DNA from: Flammeovirgaceae bacterium
GTDB taxonomy: Bacteria; Bacteroidota; Bacteroidia; Cytophagales; Cyclobacteriaceae
NCBI GenBank assembly: GCA_016712035.1
Contig: JADJRT010000004.1
Span: 62,001 to 126,000 of the forward strand
Reading direction: 5' to 3'
Length of the DNA: 64,000 bases
Each line of letters starts with the position of its first letter. Within the stretch, counting starts at the first letter, position 1. A program made the translations under genes and the position numbers. Positions 46,667 through 53,977 of this stretch are shown here, in pieces. The notes under the pieces are model-generated. The model did not search any database and was not told the origin of the DNA. It saw only the letters and a program-made list of their open reading frames with translations.

Positions 46667-46707
46667 CCCGGAGGCCCCTGAAGCGATTCAAGCCTCCGGG
46701 TTTTTTT
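46667..46707 (+). terminator. Intrinsic terminator, plus-strand orientation, inside the leftward operon
   Basis: CCCGGAGGC (46667-46675) pairs with GCCTCCGGG (46692-46700) and is followed by T7 on the plus strand. It sits between hsdM and the HEPN gene, both transcribed leftward. It would stop rightward (antisense) transcripts, while on the minus strand the A-run precedes the stem, so readthrough is likely. Confidence 0.75.
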
Positions 46708-46722
46708 ATGCCCATTTCACAA

Positions 46723-48306
46723 TCACTGCACCGAAGGTTCATAGCTTAATTTCTTCAGGTTTTTCCTGATTCGTTCATTTAGTTCAGCTTCCTCATCCAT
46801 TTGTTTTTCCAATTCGGCTTTCAGGGCAGTAAACCTTTCTTCAAAGTTGAAATCATCTTCATCATCAGCGAGGCCTACAAATCGCCCTGGTGTAATCACA
46901 TAATTTAGTGTACTCACTTCATCCAATGTTGCACTTTTACAAAAGCCTTGTACATCGGTGTATTCATGTTCACCTGTTCTCCAATTATGATAGGCTGATG
47001 CTATTTTAGTAATGTCATCATCGGTGAGGTCCCGGTTCTTTCTGTTAATCAGGTGTCCAAGATTACGCGCGTCAATGAATAGTATTTGTTTTTTGCGTTG
47101 CGTTTTATTTCTGCGCAGGAACCAAAGACAAGCAGGTATTTGAGTATTCAAAAATAGTTTGGTAGGCAGGTTAACAACACAATCCAACAAATCATTTTCA
47201 ATCAACGCTTTTCGTATCTCGTATTCGCCATTCGCTTTTGTAGTGAGTGATCCTTTACTCAAAACAAATCCAGCAAGTCCATTCGGTGCCAAATGATAGA
47301 GGAAGTGTTGTATCCAGGCATAGTTGGCATTTCCGGCAGGAGGAACACCATAAGCCCATCGCGCATCTTTTTGTAAAAGCTCACCGCTCCAATCGCTATC
47401 ATTAAAGGGTGGGTTGGCAATGATGTAGTCGGCTTTCACGTCCTTGTGGGCATCGTTCAAAAAGCTTCCCTCATTGTTCCATTTTACATTACTGCTATCA
47501 ATGCCCCGTATGGCAAGATTCATCTTAGCTAGTCGCCAGGTGGTTTGATTACTCTCTTGCCCATAAATGGAAATATGATCGGCAGGATTGAGAGAAAGTT
47601 TTTTGCCGCTATTCTTTTTGTAGTGGTCCTGGTGTTTTTTGATAAACTTTTCACTCTGCACAAACATGCCACCGCTGCCACAACAAGGATCAAAGACGCG
47701 CCCTTCGTAGGGCTCCAGCATTTCAACCAATAGTTTCACCACACTACCAGGCGTGTAAAACTGTCCACCTTTCCTTCCTTCGGCCAAAGCAAACTCACCC
47801 AGGAAATATTCAAATACACGTCCGAGCAGATCTTTACTTTGGGCTTCTTTTGTTCCAAGAACAGTAGTACTTATTAAATCAATAAGTCCACCTAAGCTTG
47901 CCTTATCCAACTTTTCCTGAGCATACACTTTAGGTAAAACACCTTTTAAGCTTTGTGGATTCTCTTTTTCAATGGCATCCATTGCATCATCAATGTCTTT
48001 GCCAATGGTAGGTAGTTTAGCCCTGCCTTGAAGCCATTTCCATCGGGCAGAGGGAGGAACATAGAATACTTTTTCAGCTATGTACTCATTCTTGTCCTCC
48101 GGATCGGCTCCTTCATATTCTCCTTTGCCTTCCTTCAGCTTATTGTAAAGTTCCTCGAATGCGTCTGAGATGTATTTTAGAAAAATGAGACCAAGTGCCA
48201 CATGCTTATACTCGCCAGCATCCATGTTCTTCCGCAGCTTGTCGGCAGCCTTCCAAAGCTTTTTCTCTAATGGTTCGTCTTGCTCAATTTTTACTTTCTT
48301 GCCCAT
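46723..48306 (-). CDS. hsdM: Type I methyltransferase subunit, HsdM
   Basis: 527 aa, intact. Motif I DPCCGSGG at 206-213 (SAM binding), motif IV NPPF at 298-301 (N6-adenine transfer), and the N-terminal HsdM helical domain (LWKAADKLRKNMDAGEYKH, GLIFLKYISDAF). It methylates adenine in the HsdS-defined target and is also needed for restriction. First gene of the leftward defence operon; its promoter must lie in 48307-48594, which carries 10-bp-phased repeats. Confidence 0.93.
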   Translation of the reverse strand: MGKKVKIEQDEPLEKKLWKAADKLRKNMDAGEYKHVALGLIFLKYISDAFEELYNKLKEGKGEYEGADPEDKNEYIAEKVFYVPPSARWKWLQGRAKLPTIGKDIDDAMDAIEKENPQSLKGVLPKVYAQEKLDKASLGGLIDLISTTVLGTKEAQSKDLLGRVFEYFLGEFALAEGRKGGQFYTPGSVVKLLVEMLEPYEGRVFDPCCGSGGMFVQSEKFIKKHQDHYKKNSGKKLSLNPADHISIYGQESNQTTWRLAKMNLAIRGIDSSNVKWNNEGSFLNDAHKDVKADYIIANPPFNDSDWSGELLQKDARWAYGVPPAGNANYAWIQHFLYHLAPNGLAGFVLSKGSLTTKANGEYEIRKALIENDLLDCVVNLPTKLFLNTQIPACLWFLRRNKTQRKKQILFIDARNLGHLINRKNRDLTDDDITKIASAYHNWRTGEHEYTDVQGFCKSATLDEVSTLNYVITPGRFVGLADDEDDFNFEERFTALKAELEKQMDEEAELNERIRKNLKKLSYEPSVQ

Positions 48307-48330
48307 TGCGGTCGTTTGAATTTTGTAGGG

Positions 48331-48570
48331 ATGTTCTAAAACCTTCTAAAATAGCTTAAAATAGCGAGTTTTTTTATAGTTTTAGGAACTGAAATTGAAT
48401 TCCTTTTAACTTCTTTCAACCCATTTTCAACTTTATTTTAACTCACCAGCAAATATTCAAAGGGTGTGCTTTCAAAGAAAATAATATATCAGGAATTCAA
48501 TTCACTAATAATCATTCAAAATAGTTCACAATCGTTAATAGATGTTAAAGACATTTCAAGGCTGTTGTAT
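48331..48570. repeat. Second 10-bp-phased degenerate repeat region
   Basis: TTCAA-like words recur with 10-bp steps: in the cleanest block they start at 48515, 48525, 48535, 48545 and 48555. Looser TTCTAAA/CTTAAA copies at 48334, 48344 and 48354 and TTCAA/TTTAA copies at about 48404-48426 share the register. The sequence ACAATCGTTAA also occurs, inverted, in the 38-kb array. It fills the divergent spacer between hsdM and the first small HTH gene. Confidence 0.65.
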
Positions 48571-48594
48571 TATTACGTCACTTAATAAGGGGAT

Positions 48595-48855
48595 ATGACA
48601 GCGATGAATGGGAACGGTGCAATGAAAGAAGATGTCTTTGTTATAAAACCCCTCACACACAAACAACTTGCCCAGATGTATGGAGTATGCTGGATAACAT
48701 TCCAGAATTGGATTAAGAAGGTAGAACAGCAGGTTGGTAAGAAGACAGGTCATTTTTACCATGTACCCCAGGTCCGCATAATCTTTAAGCTCTTCGGAAT
48801 ACCGCAGAAAATCAATGTGACAGTAAACGAGGTAGAGGACCTGTTTAGTAACTAA
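48595..48855 (+). CDS. Small HTH protein, copy 1
   Basis: 86 aa. A winged-HTH/MerR-excisionase-like core: LTHKQLAQMYGVCWITFQNW, then GKKTGHFYHVPQVRIIFKLFG. Most likely a DNA-binding regulator. A close paralogue (49726-50004) lies on the other side of the XRE repressor. Its stop overlaps the convergent repressor's stop by 4 nt. The ATG at 48595 is the first in frame; MKEDVF at 48622 would also keep the domain. Confidence 0.7.
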   Translation: MTAMNGNGAMKEDVFVIKPLTHKQLAQMYGVCWITFQNWIKKVEQQVGKKTGHFYHVPQVRIIFKLFGIPQKINVTVNEVEDLFSN

Positions 48856-49643
48856 ACTTTTTTCAATTGCTCTTTGAGCAATACCATATCACCCTCCAAC
48901 GCATTAATCCTCTCGTACAATCCAGATGGTTCTGGTGCCTGACGTGTTAGTTTGATTTTGAATTTCCACACTTCTTTAATGCTTTCAACAGGTAGTGGAA
49001 AAGTTGGATACTGAGGGTCTTTATTGTCGGATTTACAAATGATCAAACCACCTTTATCCAGGTAGTTGAGACAACGCTTCAAAACGATGTTGTCGACCTC
49101 CTGAGCATTGTTTACCAGGATATATACAAAGCCATCTTTAATATCTTCTAATCGTTCAACATATTCACCCACTACAATATCACCAGGGTAAAATCCGGCT
49201 CGGTCGGCCAACATGCTATAACCGCTCACTTCAAAAGCACGAAATGTTCCGTTATTTAATCCTGGAAGCCAAAAGGTTGGCAGGCGTTCAATGTATTCTG
49301 GTTGTTGCGCACCCTGTAGATAACCAGCCTGAGCCTTAATGGGAACTAACACTATATTATCCTTGCCAGATTTGTCGATCGTAGTGACCAACGTCCTAAC
49401 TGTAGGAGCTACGGTTTCGGAAGGTTTTTGTCTTTTTGGATTACCAACCAGGCTGTCCCAACTTGTTGAGTAATACTTAACTATCTTATCAATTGACTCC
49501 AGGGAAGGATACATTATACCGCTTTCAATCTGAGATACGGCTGATCGGCTAAGATTGACGGGAGTGCCGAATTCCTCTTGGGAAAGGCCTTTTTCGAGCC
49601 TCAAAGCCTTTATTTGATTACCAACAACCTCTTTTGTTACCAT
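48852..49643 (-). CDS. XRE-type repressor with S24 peptidase-like domain
   Basis: 263 aa. N-terminal HTH (NQIKALRLEKGLSQEEFG, NLSRSAVSQIESG). The C-terminal LexA/CI-like half has an Ala-Gly (KAQAGY, possible self-cleavage site), VSGYSMLA with Ser, and NIVLKRC with Lys, the Ser-Lys dyad of S24. This is the form of a phage repressor or SOS-type switch. It is divergent from the second small HTH gene across an 82-bp spacer with two matched half-operators. It ends with a short coiled coil (NALEGDMVLLKEQLKK). Confidence 0.88.
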   Translation of the reverse strand: MVTKEVVGNQIKALRLEKGLSQEEFGTPVNLSRSAVSQIESGIMYPSLESIDKIVKYYSTSWDSLVGNPKRQKPSETVAPTVRTLVTTIDKSGKDNIVLVPIKAQAGYLQGAQQPEYIERLPTFWLPGLNNGTFRAFEVSGYSMLADRAGFYPGDIVVGEYVERLEDIKDGFVYILVNNAQEVDNIVLKRCLNYLDKGGLIICKSDNKDPQYPTFPLPVESIKEVWKFKIKLTRQAPEPSGLYERINALEGDMVLLKEQLKKV

Positions 49644-49655
49644 AAATATATTTGT

Positions 49656-49690
49656 TTAGTAAAACTTGACAATATTAGTAAGCAATACTT
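49656..49690. promoter_or_regulatory. Candidate repressor operators
   Basis: On the minus strand AAGTATTGCTTA and AAGTTTTACTAA (consensus AAGTWTTRCTWA, 9 of 12 identical) start 23 bp apart, about two helical turns, at plus positions 49679-49690 and 49656-49667. They lie between the divergent repressor and HTH copy 2, where a CI-like protein would bind. Confidence 0.45.
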
Positions 49691-49725
49691 AACATTGCAA
49701 ACTGGCTTAGAAAATTATAAAGAGA

Positions 49726-50004
49726 ATGTATATGAAACGCGAAATCACAAAAACCGAGGAAACCGGAAACAAACCAGAAATTTTTGTTTTGAGACCCTAC
49801 AATCACAAACAACTGGCCGACTTCTATGGTGTATGTTGGTTGACGTTTCAGAGGTGGGTAAAAAGACACGAGGAAGAAATCGGAAAGAAGACCGGACACT
49901 TCTACAGTATTAACCAAGTCCTTATTATCTTCAAAGTGTTTGGTATGCCTAAACGATTCAAGGTTTCCATCACTGAGGTAGAGCAAATGTTTAAGGCTGC
50001 GTGA
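49726..50004 (+). CDS. Small HTH protein, copy 2
   Basis: 92 aa, a clear paralogue of the 48595 gene: NHKQLADFYGVCWLTFQRWV, GKKTGHFYSINQVLIIFKVFG, and the shared ending V-S/T-x-x-EVE-x-M/L-F. Both keep YGVCW and GKKTGHFY exactly. Divergently transcribed from the XRE repressor, which probably controls it. It resembles MerR/excisionase-type small HTH proteins. The next gene starts 22 nt later. Confidence 0.7.
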   Translation: MYMKREITKTEETGNKPEIFVLRPYNHKQLADFYGVCWLTFQRWVKRHEEEIGKKTGHFYSINQVLIIFKVFGMPKRFKVSITEVEQMFKAA

Positions 50005-50026
50005 CAATTTCTTAATCTGGTTAAAA

Positions 50027-50869
50027 ATGAAATGGATAACAAGGGAGCGTCCTAAGATTGATCGTATCGCTTGTCCCTGGCTAATCAGAAGATTCATCGA
50101 CAAAGATGCAGAGATTATTTATGTGCCTTTTGATCAGGTGAAGTCAGGAGCAGTTGAATTAAACGCGACTCCATTTGATATACCTGACGTAGAATTTACA
50201 CATTATGGTGATGAGTGTACATTCGATTATTTCATTAGAAAATATGAGCTAAAAGATCCCGCCTTGAAAACGGTTTCTGCTATCGTAAGAGGTGCAGATA
50301 CTGACCGACATGATATTGCCAATCAGGCCTCCGGACTATGGGCAATTTCTGCGGGACTTTCTCATAACTATCAAAATGATCAGGAATTATTGGAAAAGGG
50401 AATGATGATCTACGATGCTTTATACAGTTGGGCTAAACATCTTCAACATGAAAAACATACTGAGAATCCGATAGATCATTTGTTGCTTGATATTTATAAG
50501 AAATTTCTCAAACAGAAATCGGGTTCAAAGAAAATTCCACAGTGGGCACAGGAATTAAAAGACATTATACAAGATCAAATCGACACAAATCTTAGTTTAA
50601 GTCTGAAAGAAATTTCGCAAAATCTGGATGTACATCCCACCTACTTATCGCGTGAGTTTTCCAAATACTTTAATGATCTATCTTTTGGTGATTATATCAG
50701 AAAGTTGAGGATTGAAAAAGCAATTGCACTCTTGAAAGAATCCAACCATTCATTATCCGAGATTGCTTACCTCACAGGGTTCTCCGATCAAAGTCACTTT
50801 ACCCGCATTTTTAAGAAAACAACAGGCAAAAGTCCACTTTCCTACAAAAAAAGTATAGGCAAAAAGTAA
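50027..50869 (+). CDS. ChrB-domain / AraC-type HTH fusion regulator
   Basis: 280 aa. Residues 1-150 are the ChrB C-terminal-type domain (MKWITRERPKIDRIACPWLI, CTFDYFIRKYEL, IVRGADTDRHDIANQASGL, MMIYDALYSWAKH). After a linker, residues 180-275 form an AraC/XylS double HTH (LKEISQNLDVHPTYLSREFS, LSEIAYLTGFSDQSHFTRIF). ChrB proteins sense or aid chromate resistance, so this is a plausible chromate-responsive activator of the next gene. The fusion replaces the usual ChrB N-terminal part. Confidence 0.87.
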   Translation: MKWITRERPKIDRIACPWLIRRFIDKDAEIIYVPFDQVKSGAVELNATPFDIPDVEFTHYGDECTFDYFIRKYELKDPALKTVSAIVRGADTDRHDIANQASGLWAISAGLSHNYQNDQELLEKGMMIYDALYSWAKHLQHEKHTENPIDHLLLDIYKKFLKQKSGSKKIPQWAQELKDIIQDQIDTNLSLSLKEISQNLDVHPTYLSREFSKYFNDLSFGDYIRKLRIEKAIALLKESNHSLSEIAYLTGFSDQSHFTRIFKKTTGKSPLSYKKSIGKK

Positions 50870-50949
50870 AGACTCTTCCAAAAGTAAATTTCATTCTATA
50901 CTTCCTTCCAGGGACTTCGTAGCATTACATGACTTAAAATCAGCAGGCT

Positions 50950-52548
50950 ATGAAATGGATTACCCGTGAGCGTCCTAAGATTGACCGCATTGCTTGTCCC
51001 TGGCTCATTAAGAATTTTGTTGATAAGGATGCGGAATTTATCTACGTACCAAAGGATAAGGTATTCAGTCAGGCAAAAGAACTAGATGCCATACCTTACG
51101 ACATACCCGGTGCCGAGTACTCGCATGAAGGTGATCTCTGCACATTCGATTACATTATTAAAAAACACAACATAACCGATCAGGCTATACTACAACTTGC
51201 TGTTATTGTTCGTGGTGCCGATACAGATAGCTTTGAACTTGCGCCACAAGCGGCTGGCCTTTGGGCTATATCGGCAGGGTTGTCTTACAACATCAAAAAC
51301 GATCTTGAACAACTAGCCATCGGACTGAAAATCTACGATGCTCTTTACTGTTGGGCAAAGTATGTTTCAGAACGAGAAACACACATGGTCGCCAAAAATC
51401 TGAAATCAGTAATGAATGCACCTTATACTTTAAAAGATTTAATCATTTACTTCCTCAAGTTAGGCACCTTGGGTTTTGGAGGTCCTGTGGCGCTGGTCGG
51501 TTACATGCATCGCGACTTAGTGGATGATAAAAAGTGGATCACAGAAGAAGATTATCGTGAAGGATTAGCGCTCTCACAACTTGCACCAGGGCCATTGGCT
51601 GCTCAACTTTCTATCTATCTTGGCTATGTTCATTATAGAATTCCAGGGGCTACACTTGTTGGCCTTGCCTTTGTGCTTCCATCGTTTCTAATGGTACTAC
51701 TAATTGGATATGCCTATGTTGCGTTTGGTGGATTACCGTGGATGCAAGCCGTTTTCTATGGAGTAGGTGCAGCTGTAATTGGCATCATTGCCATGAGTAG
51801 TTATAAACTCACCACAAAAAGTATTGGCAAAGATTATCTCTTATGGACAATTTTTATTGTTCTGGGGATTACAACGTTCATCACCGAGTCAGAAATAATC
51901 TGGTTGATACTAGCGGGAGGATTTGTTGTTTGGTTTGCAAAAGCACCTCCAACATTCACCAATTCATCTGTACTATTTTCTCCGGTTCTTTTACAACTTG
52001 TCCCTTCAGTATCATCATCGGAAAAGCTTATTCAAATTGGCTGGTTCTTCACGAAAGCGGGAGCGTTTGTATTTGGTAGTGGACTTGCCATTGTCCCATT
52101 TTTGTATGGAGGCGTTGTGAAAGAATATCAATGGTTAACCGAACAGCAATTTGTAGATGCTGTAGCTGTCGCAATGATTACTCCCGGTCCCGTTGTAATT
52201 ACGGTTGGGTTCATTGGTTATTTGGTTGCAGGAGTTCCCGGAGCGTGTGTTGCTGCTTTAGCGACATTTTTACCCTGCTATGTTTTTACGGTTATACCTG
52301 CACCCTATTTTAAAAAGTATGGAAAACACCCTGCCATCAAAGCTTTTGTGGATGGTGTAACGGCAGCGGCCATCGGGGCTATTGCCGGGGCTGTGCTGGT
52401 TTTAGGCAAGAGAACATTGATAGATATACCCACTGTTCTTATCGCATTATCCACCGCTGCGATTCTTTTTAAGTTTAAAAAACTTCAGGAACCTTTTATC
52501 ATTCTTGCCGCAGCCGCAATAGGGATTGCCTTAAAATTGCTCATGTGA
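50950..52548 (+). CDS. chrA: ChrB-domain / ChrA chromate transporter fusion
   Basis: 532 aa. Residues 1-150 repeat the ChrB-type domain of the previous gene (MKWITRERPKIDRIACPWLI, nearly identical also at DNA level). The remaining 380 residues are a two-domain ChrA permease: FLKLGTLGFGGPVALVGYMH, LSQLAPGPLAAQ, then the second half FFTKAGAFVFGSGLAIVPFL and AMITPGPVVITVGFIGY. ChrA exports chromate from the cytosol. The soluble domain would lie on the cytosolic side. It lies 80 nt after the AraC-fusion gene. Confidence 0.88.
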   Translation: MKWITRERPKIDRIACPWLIKNFVDKDAEFIYVPKDKVFSQAKELDAIPYDIPGAEYSHEGDLCTFDYIIKKHNITDQAILQLAVIVRGADTDSFELAPQAAGLWAISAGLSYNIKNDLEQLAIGLKIYDALYCWAKYVSERETHMVAKNLKSVMNAPYTLKDLIIYFLKLGTLGFGGPVALVGYMHRDLVDDKKWITEEDYREGLALSQLAPGPLAAQLSIYLGYVHYRIPGATLVGLAFVLPSFLMVLLIGYAYVAFGGLPWMQAVFYGVGAAVIGIIAMSSYKLTTKSIGKDYLLWTIFIVLGITTFITESEIIWLILAGGFVVWFAKAPPTFTNSSVLFSPVLLQLVPSVSSSEKLIQIGWFFTKAGAFVFGSGLAIVPFLYGGVVKEYQWLTEQQFVDAVAVAMITPGPVVITVGFIGYLVAGVPGACVAALATFLPCYVFTVIPAPYFKKYGKHPAIKAFVDGVTAAAIGAIAGAVLVLGKRTLIDIPTVLIALSTAAILFKFKKLQEPFIILAAAAIGIALKLLM

Positions 52549-52587
52549 ATTTTATGTTAACGGCCATAATCTGACAATAGTAAACTC

Positions 52588-52619
52588 CATTTTTCCTCCA
52601 TTATTGAATTGTACTTTAA
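52588..52619 (+). promoter_or_regulatory. Shared upstream motif, copy 1 (tolC)
   Basis: CATTTTTCCTCCATTATT followed by GAATTGTACTTTAA, ending 12 nt before the TolC start codon. The first 18 bases are identical to the copy at 63043, and AATTGTA plus TTT match after one differing base. A likely binding site for the operon's response regulator. Confidence 0.6.
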
Positions 52620-52631
52620 GCGAAAAAATCA

Positions 52632-53972
52632 ATGAAAATACTTTGGCTCGCAATCGGGTTGCTGACCGTTTCAACGGCAAACAGTCAGACCCTTCATGAG
52701 TTGCTGAAACAGGCCGAATCCAGTTACCCCTTTCTAAAAGCCAAGGCCTTTGAAGTGCACGCAGGGCAAAGTAATGTGTCCTCGGTCAAAAATTCCGCAC
52801 TTCCTTCATTGGATGCAGCATACCAGATTAACTATGCCACCTATAACAATATTACTGGTATGGCAATGCCGCAATACTTCGTTCCTATTAGTGGCCCGCC
52901 TTCATCCGATAATACTTCCAGTGGAGCATTTGGAAGTGTTGGTAGTTTATTGTTGAAGTGGGAACCGTTTACATTCGGTCAAAGAAGCTCGCGTATCGAT
53001 CTGGCAAAAACTGGAGTTAAATATAATGAAGCCGATGCACGCAATGAAGTATTCAAACATCAGGTAACATTCATTAATACATATCTCGATGTGTTAATGG
53101 CGCACGAACTGCTTAACGTGTATACTAAGAACCTGCAACGTTCGAAAGAAAATTTAAAAGTAGTGCGCACGCTTACCATAAGCGGATTACATCCAGGTGT
53201 GGATACAGCTCTTTTTAATGGTGAACTATCACGTGCTAAAATAGAATTACTCAATCATCAGAAATATCTTGAAATACAACAAGCTTCTTTGTCGGAATTG
53301 CTGGCCGTTGATGAAGCAACCTACACTCCCGATAGTAGTTACTTTCATGCTCTGCCTTCCGATCCTTCTGACACGATATCATCCAATCACCCCTTACTAA
53401 CGCTTTCAGAAAGTAAACTCCAGAATCAACGTCAGCAGCAAACTTCAATCAGGCGAACGCTTAATCCTAATTTTTCTGTATGGGCTACAGGCTATGCACG
53501 TGGCTCTGGTATTCGATATGATGGAGTAGTTAATTCAAGTGATGGTCTGTCCTTCAGCAGGTATAATTATGGAGTTGGCCTTCAGCTTAGTGTTCCGCTC
53601 TTACGATTTATAGAAGTACGACCTCAGCTTAATCAACAAAGCGCATTAATCAGTGCTCAGGAAGAACGACTCAATCAGATAAAACTTGAATTGAATAAGC
53701 AAAACAAAGTTGCTGAACTAACTCTTCGAAATGCATTGGAAGTTGCCAAAGAAAGCCCGGTGTTTTATAAGTCCGCTGAATTTTCATTGCGTGCCTTATC
53801 AACGCGATACAATTCAGGACTTACCAATTATGCTGATCTGATCCAGGCGCAGTATGGTCTGGTAAAAGCAGAAACAGAGTTAAAGAAGTCATATCTGGAA
53901 GCATGGAAGGCACTGCTTTATAAGGCAGCAGTTCAGGGTGACATCGGTATATTTTTAAATCAAGTCAAGTAA
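52632..53972 (+). CDS. TolC-family outer-membrane efflux protein
   Basis: 446 aa with a signal peptide (MKILWLAIGLLTVSTANSQ). The two OEP-type halves have long coiled-coil helices (TLHELLKQAESSYPFLKAKA at the start, RYNSGLTNYADLIQAQYGLV near the end, a characteristic TolC motif). It forms the outer-membrane channel of a tripartite pump with the RND and adaptor proteins that follow. The RND gene begins 5 nt after its stop. Intact. Confidence 0.9.
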   Translation: MKILWLAIGLLTVSTANSQTLHELLKQAESSYPFLKAKAFEVHAGQSNVSSVKNSALPSLDAAYQINYATYNNITGMAMPQYFVPISGPPSSDNTSSGAFGSVGSLLLKWEPFTFGQRSSRIDLAKTGVKYNEADARNEVFKHQVTFINTYLDVLMAHELLNVYTKNLQRSKENLKVVRTLTISGLHPGVDTALFNGELSRAKIELLNHQKYLEIQQASLSELLAVDEATYTPDSSYFHALPSDPSDTISSNHPLLTLSESKLQNQRQQQTSIRRTLNPNFSVWATGYARGSGIRYDGVVNSSDGLSFSRYNYGVGLQLSVPLLRFIEVRPQLNQQSALISAQEERLNQIKLELNKQNKVAELTLRNALEVAKESPVFYKSAEFSLRALSTRYNSGLTNYADLIQAQYGLVKAETELKKSYLEAWKALLYKAAVQGDIGIFLNQVK

Positions 53973-53977
53973 GCAGT

